64,000 nucleotides of DNA, from assembly GCF_903652925.1 (NCBI RefSeq), contig NZ_CAHLAR010000003.1, positions 496,001 through 560,000 of the forward strand, read 5' to 3'. Below the pieces are notes generated by a model. That model was given only the letters and a program-made list of their open reading frames with translations, searched no databases and was not told where the DNA came from. Positions within the stretch are counted from its first letter, which is position 1. Each line of letters opens with the position of its first letter. The DNA is from Achromobacter anxifer. GTDB lineage: Bacteria; Pseudomonadota; Gammaproteobacteria; Burkholderiales; Burkholderiaceae_B. Shown one piece after another: positions 26,582 to 36,619 of the stretch. Both the position numbers and the translations under genes were made by a program.

Positions 26582-26668
26582 GGCGGGGTGCCTCGCGGAC
26601 GAATGGAAACTCGGCGGCTGCGCAGGCGCGGCCGCCAGGAAAGGTGTGGAACAGCGTGGCCGCCGTCT

Positions 26669-27790
<1,122 letters not shown>

Positions 27791-28200
27791 GGCTGCTGCA
27801 CTCACGGAGTTCAGTCTCCCGGCGCGAAAATCCCGGGAAAAACAGGCGATGGCCACATGGCGCGCAAGGGTGCGACGTCAGCGTTCTGGTGGTTTCAAGA
27901 ATACGGCAAAGCCCTATTTGCAGTGCGTTGCCGAAGCTGATGGGGGCCATCGGAAAAAAGAAATCGCGATCCCCCGGGGGCTCAGCGACGCCCGCCGGAC
28001 GGCCAAACCGGCACCTTTGCTTTTTCCTAAGTCAGCCGTCCGAAAAACGAAGTTATCAACTCGGGGCTTCGGGATCACACTGCCTGCCAATCGTCCAGCG
28101 CGCACTCTGATCGTGCTTGCGGTACGCCGGCCTTCCGTTCCTTGATCTTCGTGTCAGCCTCGAGACGCACCAGGGTCTCGGTATTCCTTAGGATCTTCAC
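27791..28200. other. Divergent intergenic region, 410 bp
   Basis: It separates the leftward ABC-ATPase operon from the rightward flavin monooxygenase-like gene and should hold both promoters. Visible structure: an 8-bp inverted repeat CGGACGGC (27996-28003) / GCCGTCCG (28035-28042), with an A-run after the right arm. There is also a 6-bp stem CGAGAC / GTCTCG (28161-28180) in the presumed leader of the monooxygenase gene. No riboswitch class was recognised and no coding frame is convincing. Confidence 0.4.
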
Positions 28201-29451
28201 ATGTCAATTGAAAAAACCAATACGCTGGTGATCGGCGCCGGCCAGGCCGGCATCGCAATGAGCGAGCACCTCGGCGCCATGGGGATTCCGCATATCGTGC
28301 TCGAGCGCAAGCGGATCGCCGAACGCTGGCGCTCCGAGCGCTGGGATTCGCTGGTCGCCAACGGCCCCGCCTGGCACGACCGCTTTCCCGGCCTGAAGTT
28401 CGATGACGTCGGGCCCGACGTCTTCCCGCCCAAGGAGCGCATGGCCCAGTACTTCGAGGACTACGCCAAGATGCTGAAGGCGCCCGTGCGCACCGGCGTC
28501 GAAGTCCTGCGCGTCAAGCGCAATGAGAAGCGCCCGGGCTTCACCGTCACCACCTCCGCGGGCACCATAGAAGCCCAGCACGTGGTCGCCGCGACCGGCC
28601 CCTTCCAGGTCCCCACCTACCCGAAGATCGTGCCGGAAAGCGCCGGCATCCAGCAGCTGCATTCCTCGGCTTACAAGAACCCGGGCCAACTGGCCGACGG
28701 CGCCGTGCTCGTCGTGGGCGCCGGCGCCTCCGGCTCGCAGATCGCCGAAGAACTCCGCCAGGCCGGCCGCACCGTCTATCTGTCCGTGGGCGAACACTAC
28801 CGGCCGCCGCGCTCCTACCGCGAACGCGACTACTGCTGGTGGCTGGGCGCGCTGGGCATGTGGGATGAAGTCAAGAAGAAGCCCAAGCGCGAACACGTGG
28901 CCTTTGCCGTCAGCGGCTACGAAAACGGCAAGACCGTCGACTTCCGGCGTCTTGCCCGCGACGGCATCCAGCTGGTCGGCATCACGACCTCCTACGAGAA
29001 CGGCGTGCTGCACTTCGCCGACAACCTGGGCCGCGATGTTGCCCAGGGCGATGCCGACTACTTCGAAGTGCTGCGCGAGGCCGATGCCTACATCGAGCAG
29101 AACGGCCTCGACCTTCCGCCCGAGCCCGAGGCCTGGAAGCTGCTGCCCGATCCGGAATGCCTCACCTACCCCATCCTCAGCCTGAATCTGGCCGAGGCCG
29201 GCATCAAGACCATTCTGTGGGCCACGGGCTTCAAGGTCGATTTCAGCTGGATCGACGTCGACACCTTCGACGAGAAGGGCTACCCCATCCACAAGCGCGG
29301 CATTTCCGCCGAAAAGGGCATTTACTTTCTTGGCCTGCCAAACCTGACCAATCGCAGTTCCTCATTCATCTGGGGGGTCTGGCACGACGCCCGCTACATC
29401 GCCGATCACATTGGCATCCATCAGGATTACCTGGCGTACAAGAAGGAATGA
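28201..29451 (+). CDS. Flavin-dependent monooxygenase-like protein (FMO/CzcO family)
   Basis: 416 residues. An FAD-binding Rossmann motif lies near the N-terminus (VIGAGQAGIAMSEHLG, about 11-26), a second dinucleotide motif for NADPH is VVGAGASGSQIAEEL (about 178-192), and the family's C-terminal LWATGFKVDFSW is present. Such enzymes oxygenate N, S or ketone substrates. It is monocistronic, preceded by TTAGGATC as a ribosome site and followed by a strong terminator. No neighbour clearly identifies the substrate. The family also includes oxidoreductases without monooxygenase activity. Confidence 0.85.
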   Translation: MSIEKTNTLVIGAGQAGIAMSEHLGAMGIPHIVLERKRIAERWRSERWDSLVANGPAWHDRFPGLKFDDVGPDVFPPKERMAQYFEDYAKMLKAPVRTGVEVLRVKRNEKRPGFTVTTSAGTIEAQHVVAATGPFQVPTYPKIVPESAGIQQLHSSAYKNPGQLADGAVLVVGAGASGSQIAEELRQAGRTVYLSVGEHYRPPRSYRERDYCWWLGALGMWDEVKKKPKREHVAFAVSGYENGKTVDFRRLARDGIQLVGITTSYENGVLHFADNLGRDVAQGDADYFEVLREADAYIEQNGLDLPPEPEAWKLLPDPECLTYPILSLNLAEAGIKTILWATGFKVDFSWIDVDTFDEKGYPIHKRGISAEKGIYFLGLPNLTNRSSSFIWGVWHDARYIADHIGIHQDYLAYKKE

Positions 29452-29490
29452 TGCAACCGGTGTCTGGCCCGCTTCCGGGGCCAGGCGCAA

Positions 29491-29523
29491 AAAACCCGCA
29501 CGCTCGTGGGAGCTGCGGGTTTT
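29491..29523. terminator. Strong bidirectional intrinsic terminator
   Basis: A 10-bp stem AAAACCCGCA / TGCGGGTTTT with nine T's on the right and A's on the left lies between the convergent monooxygenase-like and TPR-protein genes. Confidence 0.88.
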
Positions 29524-29567
29524 TTTTTCGGCCATGCCGGCAGGACCGGGGCGGACTGGCGACACGC

Positions 29568-32471
29568 CTAGCCTTTCTTCCCGCCAAACATGCCGGCCAG
29601 CTTCTTGCGCAGTATCTGCAATCCCGTCCCAGGCTTGCAGGCCCGGTATTCGGCCAGCGTGGCATCCAGCTGCTCCCGATTCAATACCCCCTTGGGCAGC
29701 AGGATCAACTGCTCGTACAGGGCCAGTTGCTGCTTGCTCGCGCCGACCTTGCCGTAGGAACGCGCCAGCTGCAGGCGCATCCAGTTGATCTGCACCGCAA
29801 AGCCCGGAGCGTTTTCGTCGCCGAGCTGCTGCAGCTTCTCTTCCAGCCAGGGAATGACCTCCGCGTAGCGCCCCTGTTTGCGCAGCAAGGCCCCCAGGTT
29901 GACGCAGGCCTTGACCGCCTCCAGCCGCACGTCGGGTTCGCCGTCGTCCAGATAGTTGTGCACGACGCGGCGGTACTGTGCCTCCGCCCCGGCCACGTCC
30001 CGCTCGGCCAGGGTCAGCGCCTTGCTCCACATGGCGCGCGCCACGCGCAGGCGCAGATAGCTCAGCGTGTTGCCCTCCCAGCGGCGAATGATCTCGTCGT
30101 AGACGGCAAGCTCTTCTTCATGGCGCCCCAGCTTGTCCAGCTGCACCGCCTTGTTCGACAGCGCCAGCGCCACATCCTTGTCGAAGGACAGATTCATGTC
30201 GTCGCTGTAGCGCGCGACGATTTCATCGTTGACGACGATCGCGGCCTCGCGCTGCCCCAGCCGCGCCAGGCAGAATCCCTTGTTGACCAGGGCGTCGAGG
30301 CAGATGGCGCGCAGTTCGGGATGCAGCGACTCCACATGCGCACTGGCGACCTGCTCGTACCGCGCGATCGCATCGCCGTAGTTTTCCTGATCCTGCAGCT
30401 TGCGGCCCTCCGCCACCACAGCCTTCATCTCCTGCAGCCGCTGCGGCGCCACGGGCTCGTATTGCGCGCCATAGTCCACCGCAACGCCCTGTCCTTGCAG
30501 GCGGTTCAGACAGGTCAGGCGGCTGGCATTGGCGCGGGCCACGGTGTCGCGGGCAATCGGCCGGGTGCTGGAGCCGCAGTGGGCCAGCAGCGCATCGTAG
30601 GTCTTGAGCGCCTCTTCGTTGCGCTCCAGCAGTTGCATCTGCAGATAGGCCAGATTCAGGTAGCTGCTGGCCACGCGCGACTCGATCGCTTCGGTCTTGT
30701 CGGCGGCAAACTTCCGCAGCAGCTTCTGGTAGGTCTGCACGGCCTCCTCGAAATGCAGGCGCTCGCGCTGGCTGACGGCCAGGTCGTACAGGGCGTCCAG
30801 GACGGAAAGCCGCACGGCCGTGTCCTCGTCGTCGCCAAAGCGCTCCAGCAGGCTATCGCCCACGGCGGCCCGCCGCCGCTCGGCTTCGGTCACGTCGGGA
30901 ACCGGTATCGGCTCATCGTTGTCATTCTTTCCGCTGGGATGCGCATGCTTGGGCGGCGCCAGATCGCCCCAGATTTCCGCTTCCAGCTCCATGGACGATG
31001 CTTGCAGCTGACGCCATGCGGTCTGCTGCGCGCCGCCGGGCTCGACGGGCAATGACAGCCTCGTCATGTCCTCCAGCGCGCCCAGGGCAGCCTCATGCTG
31101 GCCCATGTGCTTGAGCAAGCGGGCCTTCTGCCGCATGGCGCGGCATACGACGAGGCGGACCGCCGCGTCATCGTCATCCGCGAAACGCCGCCGCAACGCA
31201 TCGAGCGTTTCCAGGGCCCGCTCGGGCGAGCCCAGCGTGTCCTCGGTCCCGGCCAGCCTGTACCAGACCCTGGCCAGAGGCTCCTGAAGCGCGGCGACGC
31301 GGTCATCGCCCAGTCTTTCCAGCACCTGCCCATAGCCCTGCCTTGCGGTTTCCTCGTCACGCATCTCCAGGGCATCGATCCAGGCGATCACGGCCGTGCG
31401 GCGCACTTGCGCATCGGCATGCCCGCAATGGCGCTGCCAATGCTGCTCGCTCAAGGCCTCGGCCCTGCTCGTCAGGCTCGCGGCCTGCTCTTCGTCCTCG
31501 GTCTGGTCAGCCAGTTCGTGCAAAGCCTCGGCGTGGGCCTGCAAGCAGCGTCCCAGGCAACGCACCTCGATCACGCTATCGGTGTCGGAGAACTGCGCCT
31601 CCATCTGCTCGCAGGCGAGCACCGCCTGTTCAGGCTTGCTGCTGTGCTCCGGCGCGTCAAGACTGGACAGATGCCACCAGAAGACACGATCCAGATGCGC
31701 CAGGGCCAGGGTCTGGCGTATGCCGGTGCTTGAACTGCCTCCATGAGTCCGCAACAACGCGTCCATGGCCTGCAAAGCGCCGGGCCAGTCCTTGTCCGCC
31801 AACAGCCGCGCCTGCGCCAGGGCCGCGTCGGCGGCGGCTTCGCGCAGATCGTCGGCATCGCTCTCTTGAAAATCGCTCTGCAGCCGCGCATAGCCTTCAA
31901 GCGCCTGCTGGCGATATCCCAGATCCTCGAACAGCTCCGCTTTGCGCAGCCGGATCTTGGCCACCAGCGCCTGCGTGGCAGGCCATGCGTCATCGCCAAA
32001 GCGCTGCTCCAGGCGATCCGCCTCGCGCACCATGTCGACGCGGGCAAAGGTCGCGCCGCGATGCACGGTCAGCGCGATGACCTCCATGCCCGCGCGAGCC
32101 AGCCACTCGCGCACCGCCAGCGACTCGACATGCTCGAAGCGCTGCTCCAGGTGACGCCAGGCCGCCAAGGCATCCTCATGCTTGCCGTCGGCGGCCAGGG
32201 CCGCGCCCTTGGCGAACTGCGCCCTGGCCATCCATGGCCAATCCTCGGGAACCGCCCCTTCCAGATGCACGGCCAGCGCATCGGCCGACTGAACTTCCTC
32301 GGCCGTCTTTCCCAAGCGCCGCAAGTTCCGCAGCTTGGTGAACCAGGCGGCCACCAGATGCTCCTTCAGCTCCTGATCCGAACCGGAAAACGGCGTGGTC
32401 AGCGGCAAGAGACGGTCTATGACCGCCTGGCTCTTATCAAGGTCCTGCTGTGCGGAAATCGTCTGAGTCAT
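29568..32471 (-). CDS. Large tetratricopeptide-repeat protein
   Basis: 967 residues, entirely alpha-helical in appearance. There is no signal peptide or transmembrane segment, so it is predicted cytoplasmic. At least ten units of about 55-60 residues follow a pattern of 'AV..ALxxKAxxLxKLGRxEEELAxYDEIIxRWEGN', for example around residues 680-900. These resemble the TPR variants in which each repeat counts an 'RFGDD' spacer. The N-terminal 100 residues are unrelated. No enzymatic domain is visible, so a protein-scaffold role is the only supportable statement. Monocistronic, convergent with the monooxygenase-like gene, about 180 bases downstream of tRNA-Leu(GAG). A second, different TPR protein is at 52580. 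Confidence 0.8.
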   Translation of the reverse strand: MTQTISAQQDLDKSQAVIDRLLPLTTPFSGSDQELKEHLVAAWFTKLRNLRRLGKTAEEVQSADALAVHLEGAVPEDWPWMARAQFAKGAALAADGKHEDALAAWRHLEQRFEHVESLAVREWLARAGMEVIALTVHRGATFARVDMVREADRLEQRFGDDAWPATQALVAKIRLRKAELFEDLGYRQQALEGYARLQSDFQESDADDLREAAADAALAQARLLADKDWPGALQAMDALLRTHGGSSSTGIRQTLALAHLDRVFWWHLSSLDAPEHSSKPEQAVLACEQMEAQFSDTDSVIEVRCLGRCLQAHAEALHELADQTEDEEQAASLTSRAEALSEQHWQRHCGHADAQVRRTAVIAWIDALEMRDEETARQGYGQVLERLGDDRVAALQEPLARVWYRLAGTEDTLGSPERALETLDALRRRFADDDDAAVRLVVCRAMRQKARLLKHMGQHEAALGALEDMTRLSLPVEPGGAQQTAWRQLQASSMELEAEIWGDLAPPKHAHPSGKNDNDEPIPVPDVTEAERRRAAVGDSLLERFGDDEDTAVRLSVLDALYDLAVSQRERLHFEEAVQTYQKLLRKFAADKTEAIESRVASSYLNLAYLQMQLLERNEEALKTYDALLAHCGSSTRPIARDTVARANASRLTCLNRLQGQGVAVDYGAQYEPVAPQRLQEMKAVVAEGRKLQDQENYGDAIARYEQVASAHVESLHPELRAICLDALVNKGFCLARLGQREAAIVVNDEIVARYSDDMNLSFDKDVALALSNKAVQLDKLGRHEEELAVYDEIIRRWEGNTLSYLRLRVARAMWSKALTLAERDVAGAEAQYRRVVHNYLDDGEPDVRLEAVKACVNLGALLRKQGRYAEVIPWLEEKLQQLGDENAPGFAVQINWMRLQLARSYGKVGASKQQLALYEQLILLPKGVLNREQLDATLAEYRACKPGTGLQILRKKLAGMFGGKKG

Positions 32472-32590
32472 GGCGCGGAGCGGATACTGGCGTGTGCGCC
32501 ATGTTATCTGCTCTTGGTTGCCGGCTCTTGGTTGCCCGGCGCCATAGCCAGCCTTGCCCTGCTCCGCCTCCCGTTGCGCCGGGCAACAAA

Positions 32591-32623
32591 AAAGCCCGCA
32601 AGAAATGGATTCTTGCGGGCTTT
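32591..32623 (-). terminator. Terminator of tRNA-Leu(GAG)
   Basis: A 14-bp perfect stem (AAAGCCCGCAAGAA / TTCTTGCGGGCTTT) lies 33 bases beyond the tRNA 3' end. On the minus strand it is followed by a run of U's. Confidence 0.85.
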
Positions 32624-32655
32624 CTGCATTCCAGGAGCATGCCTGGAAAAAATCT

Positions 32656-32740
32656 TGGTGCCGACGGCGAGACTCGAACTCGCACAGCTTTCGCCACTAC
32701 CCCCTCAAGATAGCGTGTCTACCAATTTCACCACGTCGGC
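32656..32740 (-). tRNA. tRNA-Leu(GAG)
   Basis: 85 nt including encoded CCA. Acceptor arms GCCGACG and CGTCGGC pair exactly. The anticodon stem CTATC/GGTAG encloses the loop TTGAGGG, so the anticodon is GAG. A long variable arm and TTCGAGT T-loop fit a class II leucine tRNA. In many betaproteobacteria this gene lies between secG and nuoA; here five other genes intervene before secG. Confidence 0.95.
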
Positions 32741-32781
32741 TAAATCAAGCCAGAAAAGCGTGCTTTCCTGGAAAGTCGAAC

Positions 32782-32787
32782 ATTCTA
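32782..32787 (-). promoter_or_regulatory. Candidate -10 element of tRNA-Leu(GAG)
   Basis: The minus strand reads TAGAAT here, about 42 bases upstream of the tRNA 5' end, a suitable distance for a short leader. No good -35 hexamer is visible at the usual spacing, so this is tentative. Confidence 0.35.
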
Positions 32788-32893
32788 TCACGCAAATCGA
32801 GAATCCGGTGAGCCCTGCCCGCTTTGTCGCGCGAATGCCACCGATCCGTCCCCTGAAGCGCGGAAGGGCCGCAAGCGGCCCTGCCCTGGCCGA

Positions 32894-33883
32894 TCAGTTG
32901 ATCTGCAGGTTGGTCGCCTTGACGACTTCGCCCCACTTGCGGGTTTCGCTTTCCATGAAGGCCTTGAACGCTTGCGGCGTGTTGGGCGGCGGCGGCATCA
33001 GGAAGCCGTTGGTCTGGTAGTTGGCGGCCAGGGTGGCGTCGGAGCTCAGGGCCTTGTTGATGGCGGCATTGACCTTCTGGACGATTTCCGGCGGCGTGCC
33101 GGCGGGCGCGAACACGCCGAACCAGGCCGCCACGTCAAAGCCTTCCACGCCGGATTCGGCGATGGTCGGGATTTCCGGGGCGAACGGCACACGGCTGCCG
33201 GTGGTGACGGCCAGGCCGGTCAGCTTGCCGGCGCGCACGTGCGGCAGCAGCGGCGGCAGATTGTCGAAGATGGAATCCACCTGGCCGCCCAGCAGATCGG
33301 CCACGGCCGGGCCGCTGCCGCGGTACGGCACGTGCAGGATGTCGATGCCGGTCTTCATCTTGAAGAGCTCGCAGCCCAGGTGCGCGGACGAGCCGTTGCC
33401 AGGCGAGGCGCAGGTCAGCTTGCCGGGATTCTTCTTGGCATAGGCGATGTATTCCTGCACCGACTTGACCGGCACGCTGGCGTTGACGGCCAGGATGTTG
33501 GGCACGACGTTCAGCAAGGCGACTGCGTCCAGATCCTTGAGCGCGTCATAGGACATCTTGGAATAGAGCGACTGGTTGATCGCGGTGGAGATCGAGCCCA
33601 CGAACAGGGTGTAGCCGTCGGCCTGCGCGCGAACCACGGACTCGGCGCCGATGTTGCTGTTGGCGCCGGGCTTGTTCTCGACCACGAAGGTCTGGCCGAA
33701 TTCCTTGCCCAACACCTCGGCGATCATGCGCGCGCTGATGTCGGTGGTGCCGCCGGGGGCATAGCCCACGACCAGCTTCACGGGCTTGGTCGGGTAGGCG
33801 CCGGCCTGGGCCTGCGCCGGGGCGCTGGCGACGCAGGCAAGCAGCGCCGCCGCGCCGGCCAGTTTGGTGTAGATCTTCTTCAT
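32894..33883 (-). CDS. Bug-family (TctC-like) tripartite tricarboxylate receptor
   Basis: 329 residues. It has a Sec signal peptide ending in AQAQA (about residue 26) and the family opening YPTKPVKLVVGYAPGGTTDISARMIAE. It also has VVENKPGANSNIGAESVVRA, and ISYGT-like and VPYRGSGPAVADLLGG segments. Bug receptors bind carboxylates such as glutamate, nicotinate, citrate or 2-hydroxyglutarate in the periplasm. It is co-directional with and downstream of the alpha-hydroxyacid oxidase/HglS pair, separated by a hairpin, so its ligand may be the precursor of that pathway (inference). No TctA/TctB membrane genes are nearby, as is common for Bug genes. Start set by a GGAGGAAAC site. Confidence 0.9.
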   Translation of the reverse strand: MKKIYTKLAGAAALLACVASAPAQAQAGAYPTKPVKLVVGYAPGGTTDISARMIAEVLGKEFGQTFVVENKPGANSNIGAESVVRAQADGYTLFVGSISTAINQSLYSKMSYDALKDLDAVALLNVVPNILAVNASVPVKSVQEYIAYAKKNPGKLTCASPGNGSSAHLGCELFKMKTGIDILHVPYRGSGPAVADLLGGQVDSIFDNLPPLLPHVRAGKLTGLAVTTGSRVPFAPEIPTIAESGVEGFDVAAWFGVFAPAGTPPEIVQKVNAAINKALSSDATLAANYQTNGFLMPPPPNTPQAFKAFMESETRKWGEVVKATNLQIN

Positions 33884-33897
33884 GTTTCCTCCTGTCG

Positions 33898-33937
33898 AAA
33901 ACGGATGGGCGCGCATGGGGTGCGCGCCGTTTTTTTG
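33898..33937. terminator. Terminator-like hairpin between oxidase and Bug genes
   Basis: An 8-bp stem GGCGCGCA / TGCGCGCC within outer AAAACGG...CCGTTTT complementarity lies between the alpha-hydroxyacid oxidase stop and the Bug start. The best U-run would serve plus-strand transcripts. On the minus strand it may attenuate read-through into the receptor gene. Confidence 0.5.
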
Positions 33938-33982
33938 TTGTTGTGCGGGCAGTCCTGCCCCGAGGCGGCGACGCCGCCTGCG

Positions 33983-35158
33983 CTACGCGGAGCCTGCCGG
34001 CCGCAGCGGCGCGATCAGATCCGGAGTCAGGTCCGCCAGCGTGGCGCAGCCGAGCAGCGCCATGTTGGTCGAAATCTCGCTGCGGAATATCTCCGCCACC
34101 TTGCGGATGCCGGCGCTGCCGGCCACGGCCGCACCGAAGAGTTGGGGCCGGCCGGTGAAGACCATGCGCGCGCCCAGGGCCACGGCCTTGAGCACGTCGG
34201 AGCCGCGGCGAAAACCGCCGTCCACCATGACCGGGAAGCCGGGCGGCACCGCGGCCACCACGTCGGGCAGCGCCTGCAGGGGCGAGATGCAGCCGTCCAG
34301 CTGGCGTCCGCCGTGGTTCGACACGATCACGCCGTCGGCGCCCGCCGCGCAGGCCAGGCGCGCGTCGTCGGGATGCATCACGCCCTTGAGCACCAGCTTG
34401 CCCGGCCAGTTCTCGCGGATCCAGCGGATGTGTTCCCATGAAAGCTTGTCGCGTTCGCCGCGAAAGCCGTTGGGCGGATCCTGCGTGATGGGCGGGCCGA
34501 TCTCTTCGTACAGGTTCGAGAACCTGGGGATGCCGCTGCCCAATAGCGTGCGCAGAAAGACGTTGAGGCTCCAGCGCGGATGGCGCATGCCGTCCAGCAT
34601 TACGCTGGGGCTCAGCTTGAAGGGCACGGTGAAGGCCAGCTTCTGCAGGTTCTCGCGGTTGGCGCCCACGCAGGTATCGATGGTCACCACCAGCACCGGA
34701 ATCTCGGCCTGGCGCAGCCGCGCCAACAGCTTGGCGATGCGCTCGGTATTGCCCGGCAGATAGGCCTGGTACCAGCAACGCTTGCCCGTGGCCTGCTGCA
34801 GGCGTTCCAGGGGCACGCTGGACGCGCCGCTGATGATGAAGGGGATGGCAGCCTGCTGCGCGGCCTGCGCCAGCGCCAGGTCGCACTCATGCATGACGAT
34901 GGCCGAGAAGCCGGTGGGCGCGAAGCCGACCGGCATGGCGTAGGTCTGGCCGTAAAGCTCGACCTGGCTGCTGCGCTGTTCGACCACGCGCAGGCCGCGC
35001 GGCCGGAAGCCGACCTCGCCCGGTGCGCGCACGCTCTCGGCCAGCGAAGCGCCGTCCTCGGTGCCGCCGCAGACGTAGCCCTCGACGCAGCGCGGCATGA
35101 TGCGCCGCGCTTCGCGCTCGAAGTCGCGCACGGACAGGCAGCGGTCCAGACGGCTCAT
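33983..35158 (-). CDS. FMN-dependent alpha-hydroxyacid oxidase/dehydrogenase
   Basis: 391 residues, TIM-barrel family of glycolate oxidase, lactate dehydrogenase LldD and mandelate dehydrogenase. Active-site residues are visible: Tyr130 in WYQAYLP, Lys258 in LKGVMHPDDA, and His282 and Arg285 in SNHGGRQLDG; a DGGFRRGSDVLKA phosphate-binding segment follows. The family oxidises (S)-2-hydroxy acids to 2-oxo acids. It starts within the stop of the HglS-like gene (ATGA overlap), so the two are coupled. The product of HglS is 2-hydroxyglutarate, and this enzyme is a candidate to oxidise it or a related hydroxy acid (inference). Confidence 0.9.
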   Translation of the reverse strand: MSRLDRCLSVRDFEREARRIMPRCVEGYVCGGTEDGASLAESVRAPGEVGFRPRGLRVVEQRSSQVELYGQTYAMPVGFAPTGFSAIVMHECDLALAQAAQQAAIPFIISGASSVPLERLQQATGKRCWYQAYLPGNTERIAKLLARLRQAEIPVLVVTIDTCVGANRENLQKLAFTVPFKLSPSVMLDGMRHPRWSLNVFLRTLLGSGIPRFSNLYEEIGPPITQDPPNGFRGERDKLSWEHIRWIRENWPGKLVLKGVMHPDDARLACAAGADGVIVSNHGGRQLDGCISPLQALPDVVAAVPPGFPVMVDGGFRRGSDVLKAVALGARMVFTGRPQLFGAAVAGSAGIRKVAEIFRSEISTNMALLGCATLADLTPDLIAPLRPAGSA

Positions 35159-36540
35159 GCGGCCACCGGCGAGCCGGCTTGCGCTCCCAGCGCTTGCAGG
35201 CAGGCGGCCAGCGAACGGTCCTGCGTGTCCTGGTAGAGCGCCAGCTCGTCCTGCACCTTGGCGCCCAGGGCCTGCTCGAAGGCAGCCTGGCTGGCGTTCT
35301 GCGCGTATTCGGCCTGAGCCTTGTCGCCCAGGTTCGACTGGAAGATGCCGGCGGCGCTGACGGGCAGGAAGTCCTCGTACACCAGCGGCTCGAAACGGAT
35401 ATGGCCCTGCGCGATCAAGGTCTGCAGGTCGGCGTCAGGCTCGGCGCCTTGCTTGCCGGTCAGGAAGTAGCGGAAATAGGCCAGTCCCTGCGCATGCAGC
35501 TGCTCGTAGTCGTCCGGGAACGCGGCGAAGCTGTCCTGCAGGTTCCGCATGTAGGCGTCCGCATTGCCTTCGTTGGGCGCGCCGCTGATGCGACTGCGGG
35601 CCAGGTCGAGCAGATGGTCGTACAGCGCCCGGCCCTTGCGGGTCAGGGCCACGCCGCGCTGCTCGATCTCGCCGAAGCGGGCGGTGTGGCTGCCGGCGTC
35701 GGAGCCGGCGAAGCGGACCGCTTCCTCCAGCGCCTTGAAGCTGGTCTGGCGCAGCAGGATCGGGCACTTGCGCGGCGGCGGACCTTCGATCACGGCCTTG
35801 GCGGACACGCCGCGGCGCGGCATTTCGGCCTGGGCCTCGTCTATGTCCAGCGTGCGCGGGGTCAGGTGATTGATGTGCGGACCCTTGAAGGCCACCACGT
35901 CGGCGATCAGGCGATGCTGGCCATGCAGTTCCTGGTAGTCCGCCAGGCTCACGGTCGCCTCGCTGTGCCAGCGGAAGGTGTGCAGGGCTTCGGCCACGAA
36001 CTCGCGCGCGTCGACCTCGTCCAGCCCGCCCTGCGCCTCGAAGCGCGCGGCCAGTTTCAGCGCGCGATCCGTGAAGATCTGGCGCGCGGCCAGGATGCGG
36101 GCGGCCTTCTCGCGCAGCGCCTCGTCGTCGATCAGTTCCAGCCGCAGCAGCGAGGTGAAGACCCGGAACGGGCTGGCCTGCAGCGAGGCTTCGTGAGTGG
36201 CGCGGAACGCGGTCGAATGCACCGGCACGCCGGCCGGCGACAGGTCGTAATAGCCCACCGGCTGCATGCCCATCACGGCGAACACGCGGCGCATATTGGA
36301 CAGCTCCTGCGCGGTGCCGACGCGGATCGCGCCGTGGCGCTCGATGTCCAGGCGCTCGATCTCGCCCGTGCGCGCCAGTTGCGCGGCCAGTTCCGGCTGT
36401 GCGGCCAGGGTCTTGGCGTTGACCTGGGCGACCAGGTCCAGCAGCGTGTCGTACAGCGGCACTTCCGACTTGTACATGTCGGACATGGCGCGGGAGAACC
36501 AGGCTCGGATCTGATCCGGATTGACGAAATTCTGACTCAT
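35155..36540 (-). CDS. hglS: 2-oxoadipate dioxygenase/decarboxylase (HglS/YdcJ, former DUF1338)
   Basis: 461 residues. HglS converts 2-oxoadipate to 2-hydroxyglutarate and CO2 in lysine catabolism, using Fe(II). The metal and substrate residues of the Pseudomonas enzyme (His70, Arg74, His226, Glu294, from memory) have counterparts here: His69 and Arg73 (ERHGAIRVG), His225 (GPHINHLTPR) and Glu291 (ARFGEIEQRG). The start MSQNFV is preceded by no better ATG. It is first in a two-gene coupled operon with an alpha-hydroxyacid oxidase, and a GcvA-type LysR gene precedes it on the same strand. Good match for function, though YdcJ paralogues with unknown substrates exist. Confidence 0.85.
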   Translation of the reverse strand: MSQNFVNPDQIRAWFSRAMSDMYKSEVPLYDTLLDLVAQVNAKTLAAQPELAAQLARTGEIERLDIERHGAIRVGTAQELSNMRRVFAVMGMQPVGYYDLSPAGVPVHSTAFRATHEASLQASPFRVFTSLLRLELIDDEALREKAARILAARQIFTDRALKLAARFEAQGGLDEVDAREFVAEALHTFRWHSEATVSLADYQELHGQHRLIADVVAFKGPHINHLTPRTLDIDEAQAEMPRRGVSAKAVIEGPPPRKCPILLRQTSFKALEEAVRFAGSDAGSHTARFGEIEQRGVALTRKGRALYDHLLDLARSRISGAPNEGNADAYMRNLQDSFAAFPDDYEQLHAQGLAYFRYFLTGKQGAEPDADLQTLIAQGHIRFEPLVYEDFLPVSAAGIFQSNLGDKAQAEYAQNASQAAFEQALGAKVQDELALYQDTQDRSLAACLQALGAQAGSPVAA

Positions 36541-36619
36541 GGCGGGCTCGGCGCATCGATAAACAAGATGGCCGCATGAAATCACGCGACGCGCCCGCGA
36601 TCAAATGAAAAAAATCGGC

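Noticed and set aside
27960-28050. Possible riboswitch in the leader region near the ABC ATPase
   Set aside because: One 8-bp dyad is present but no conserved motif of a riboswitch class could be recognised.
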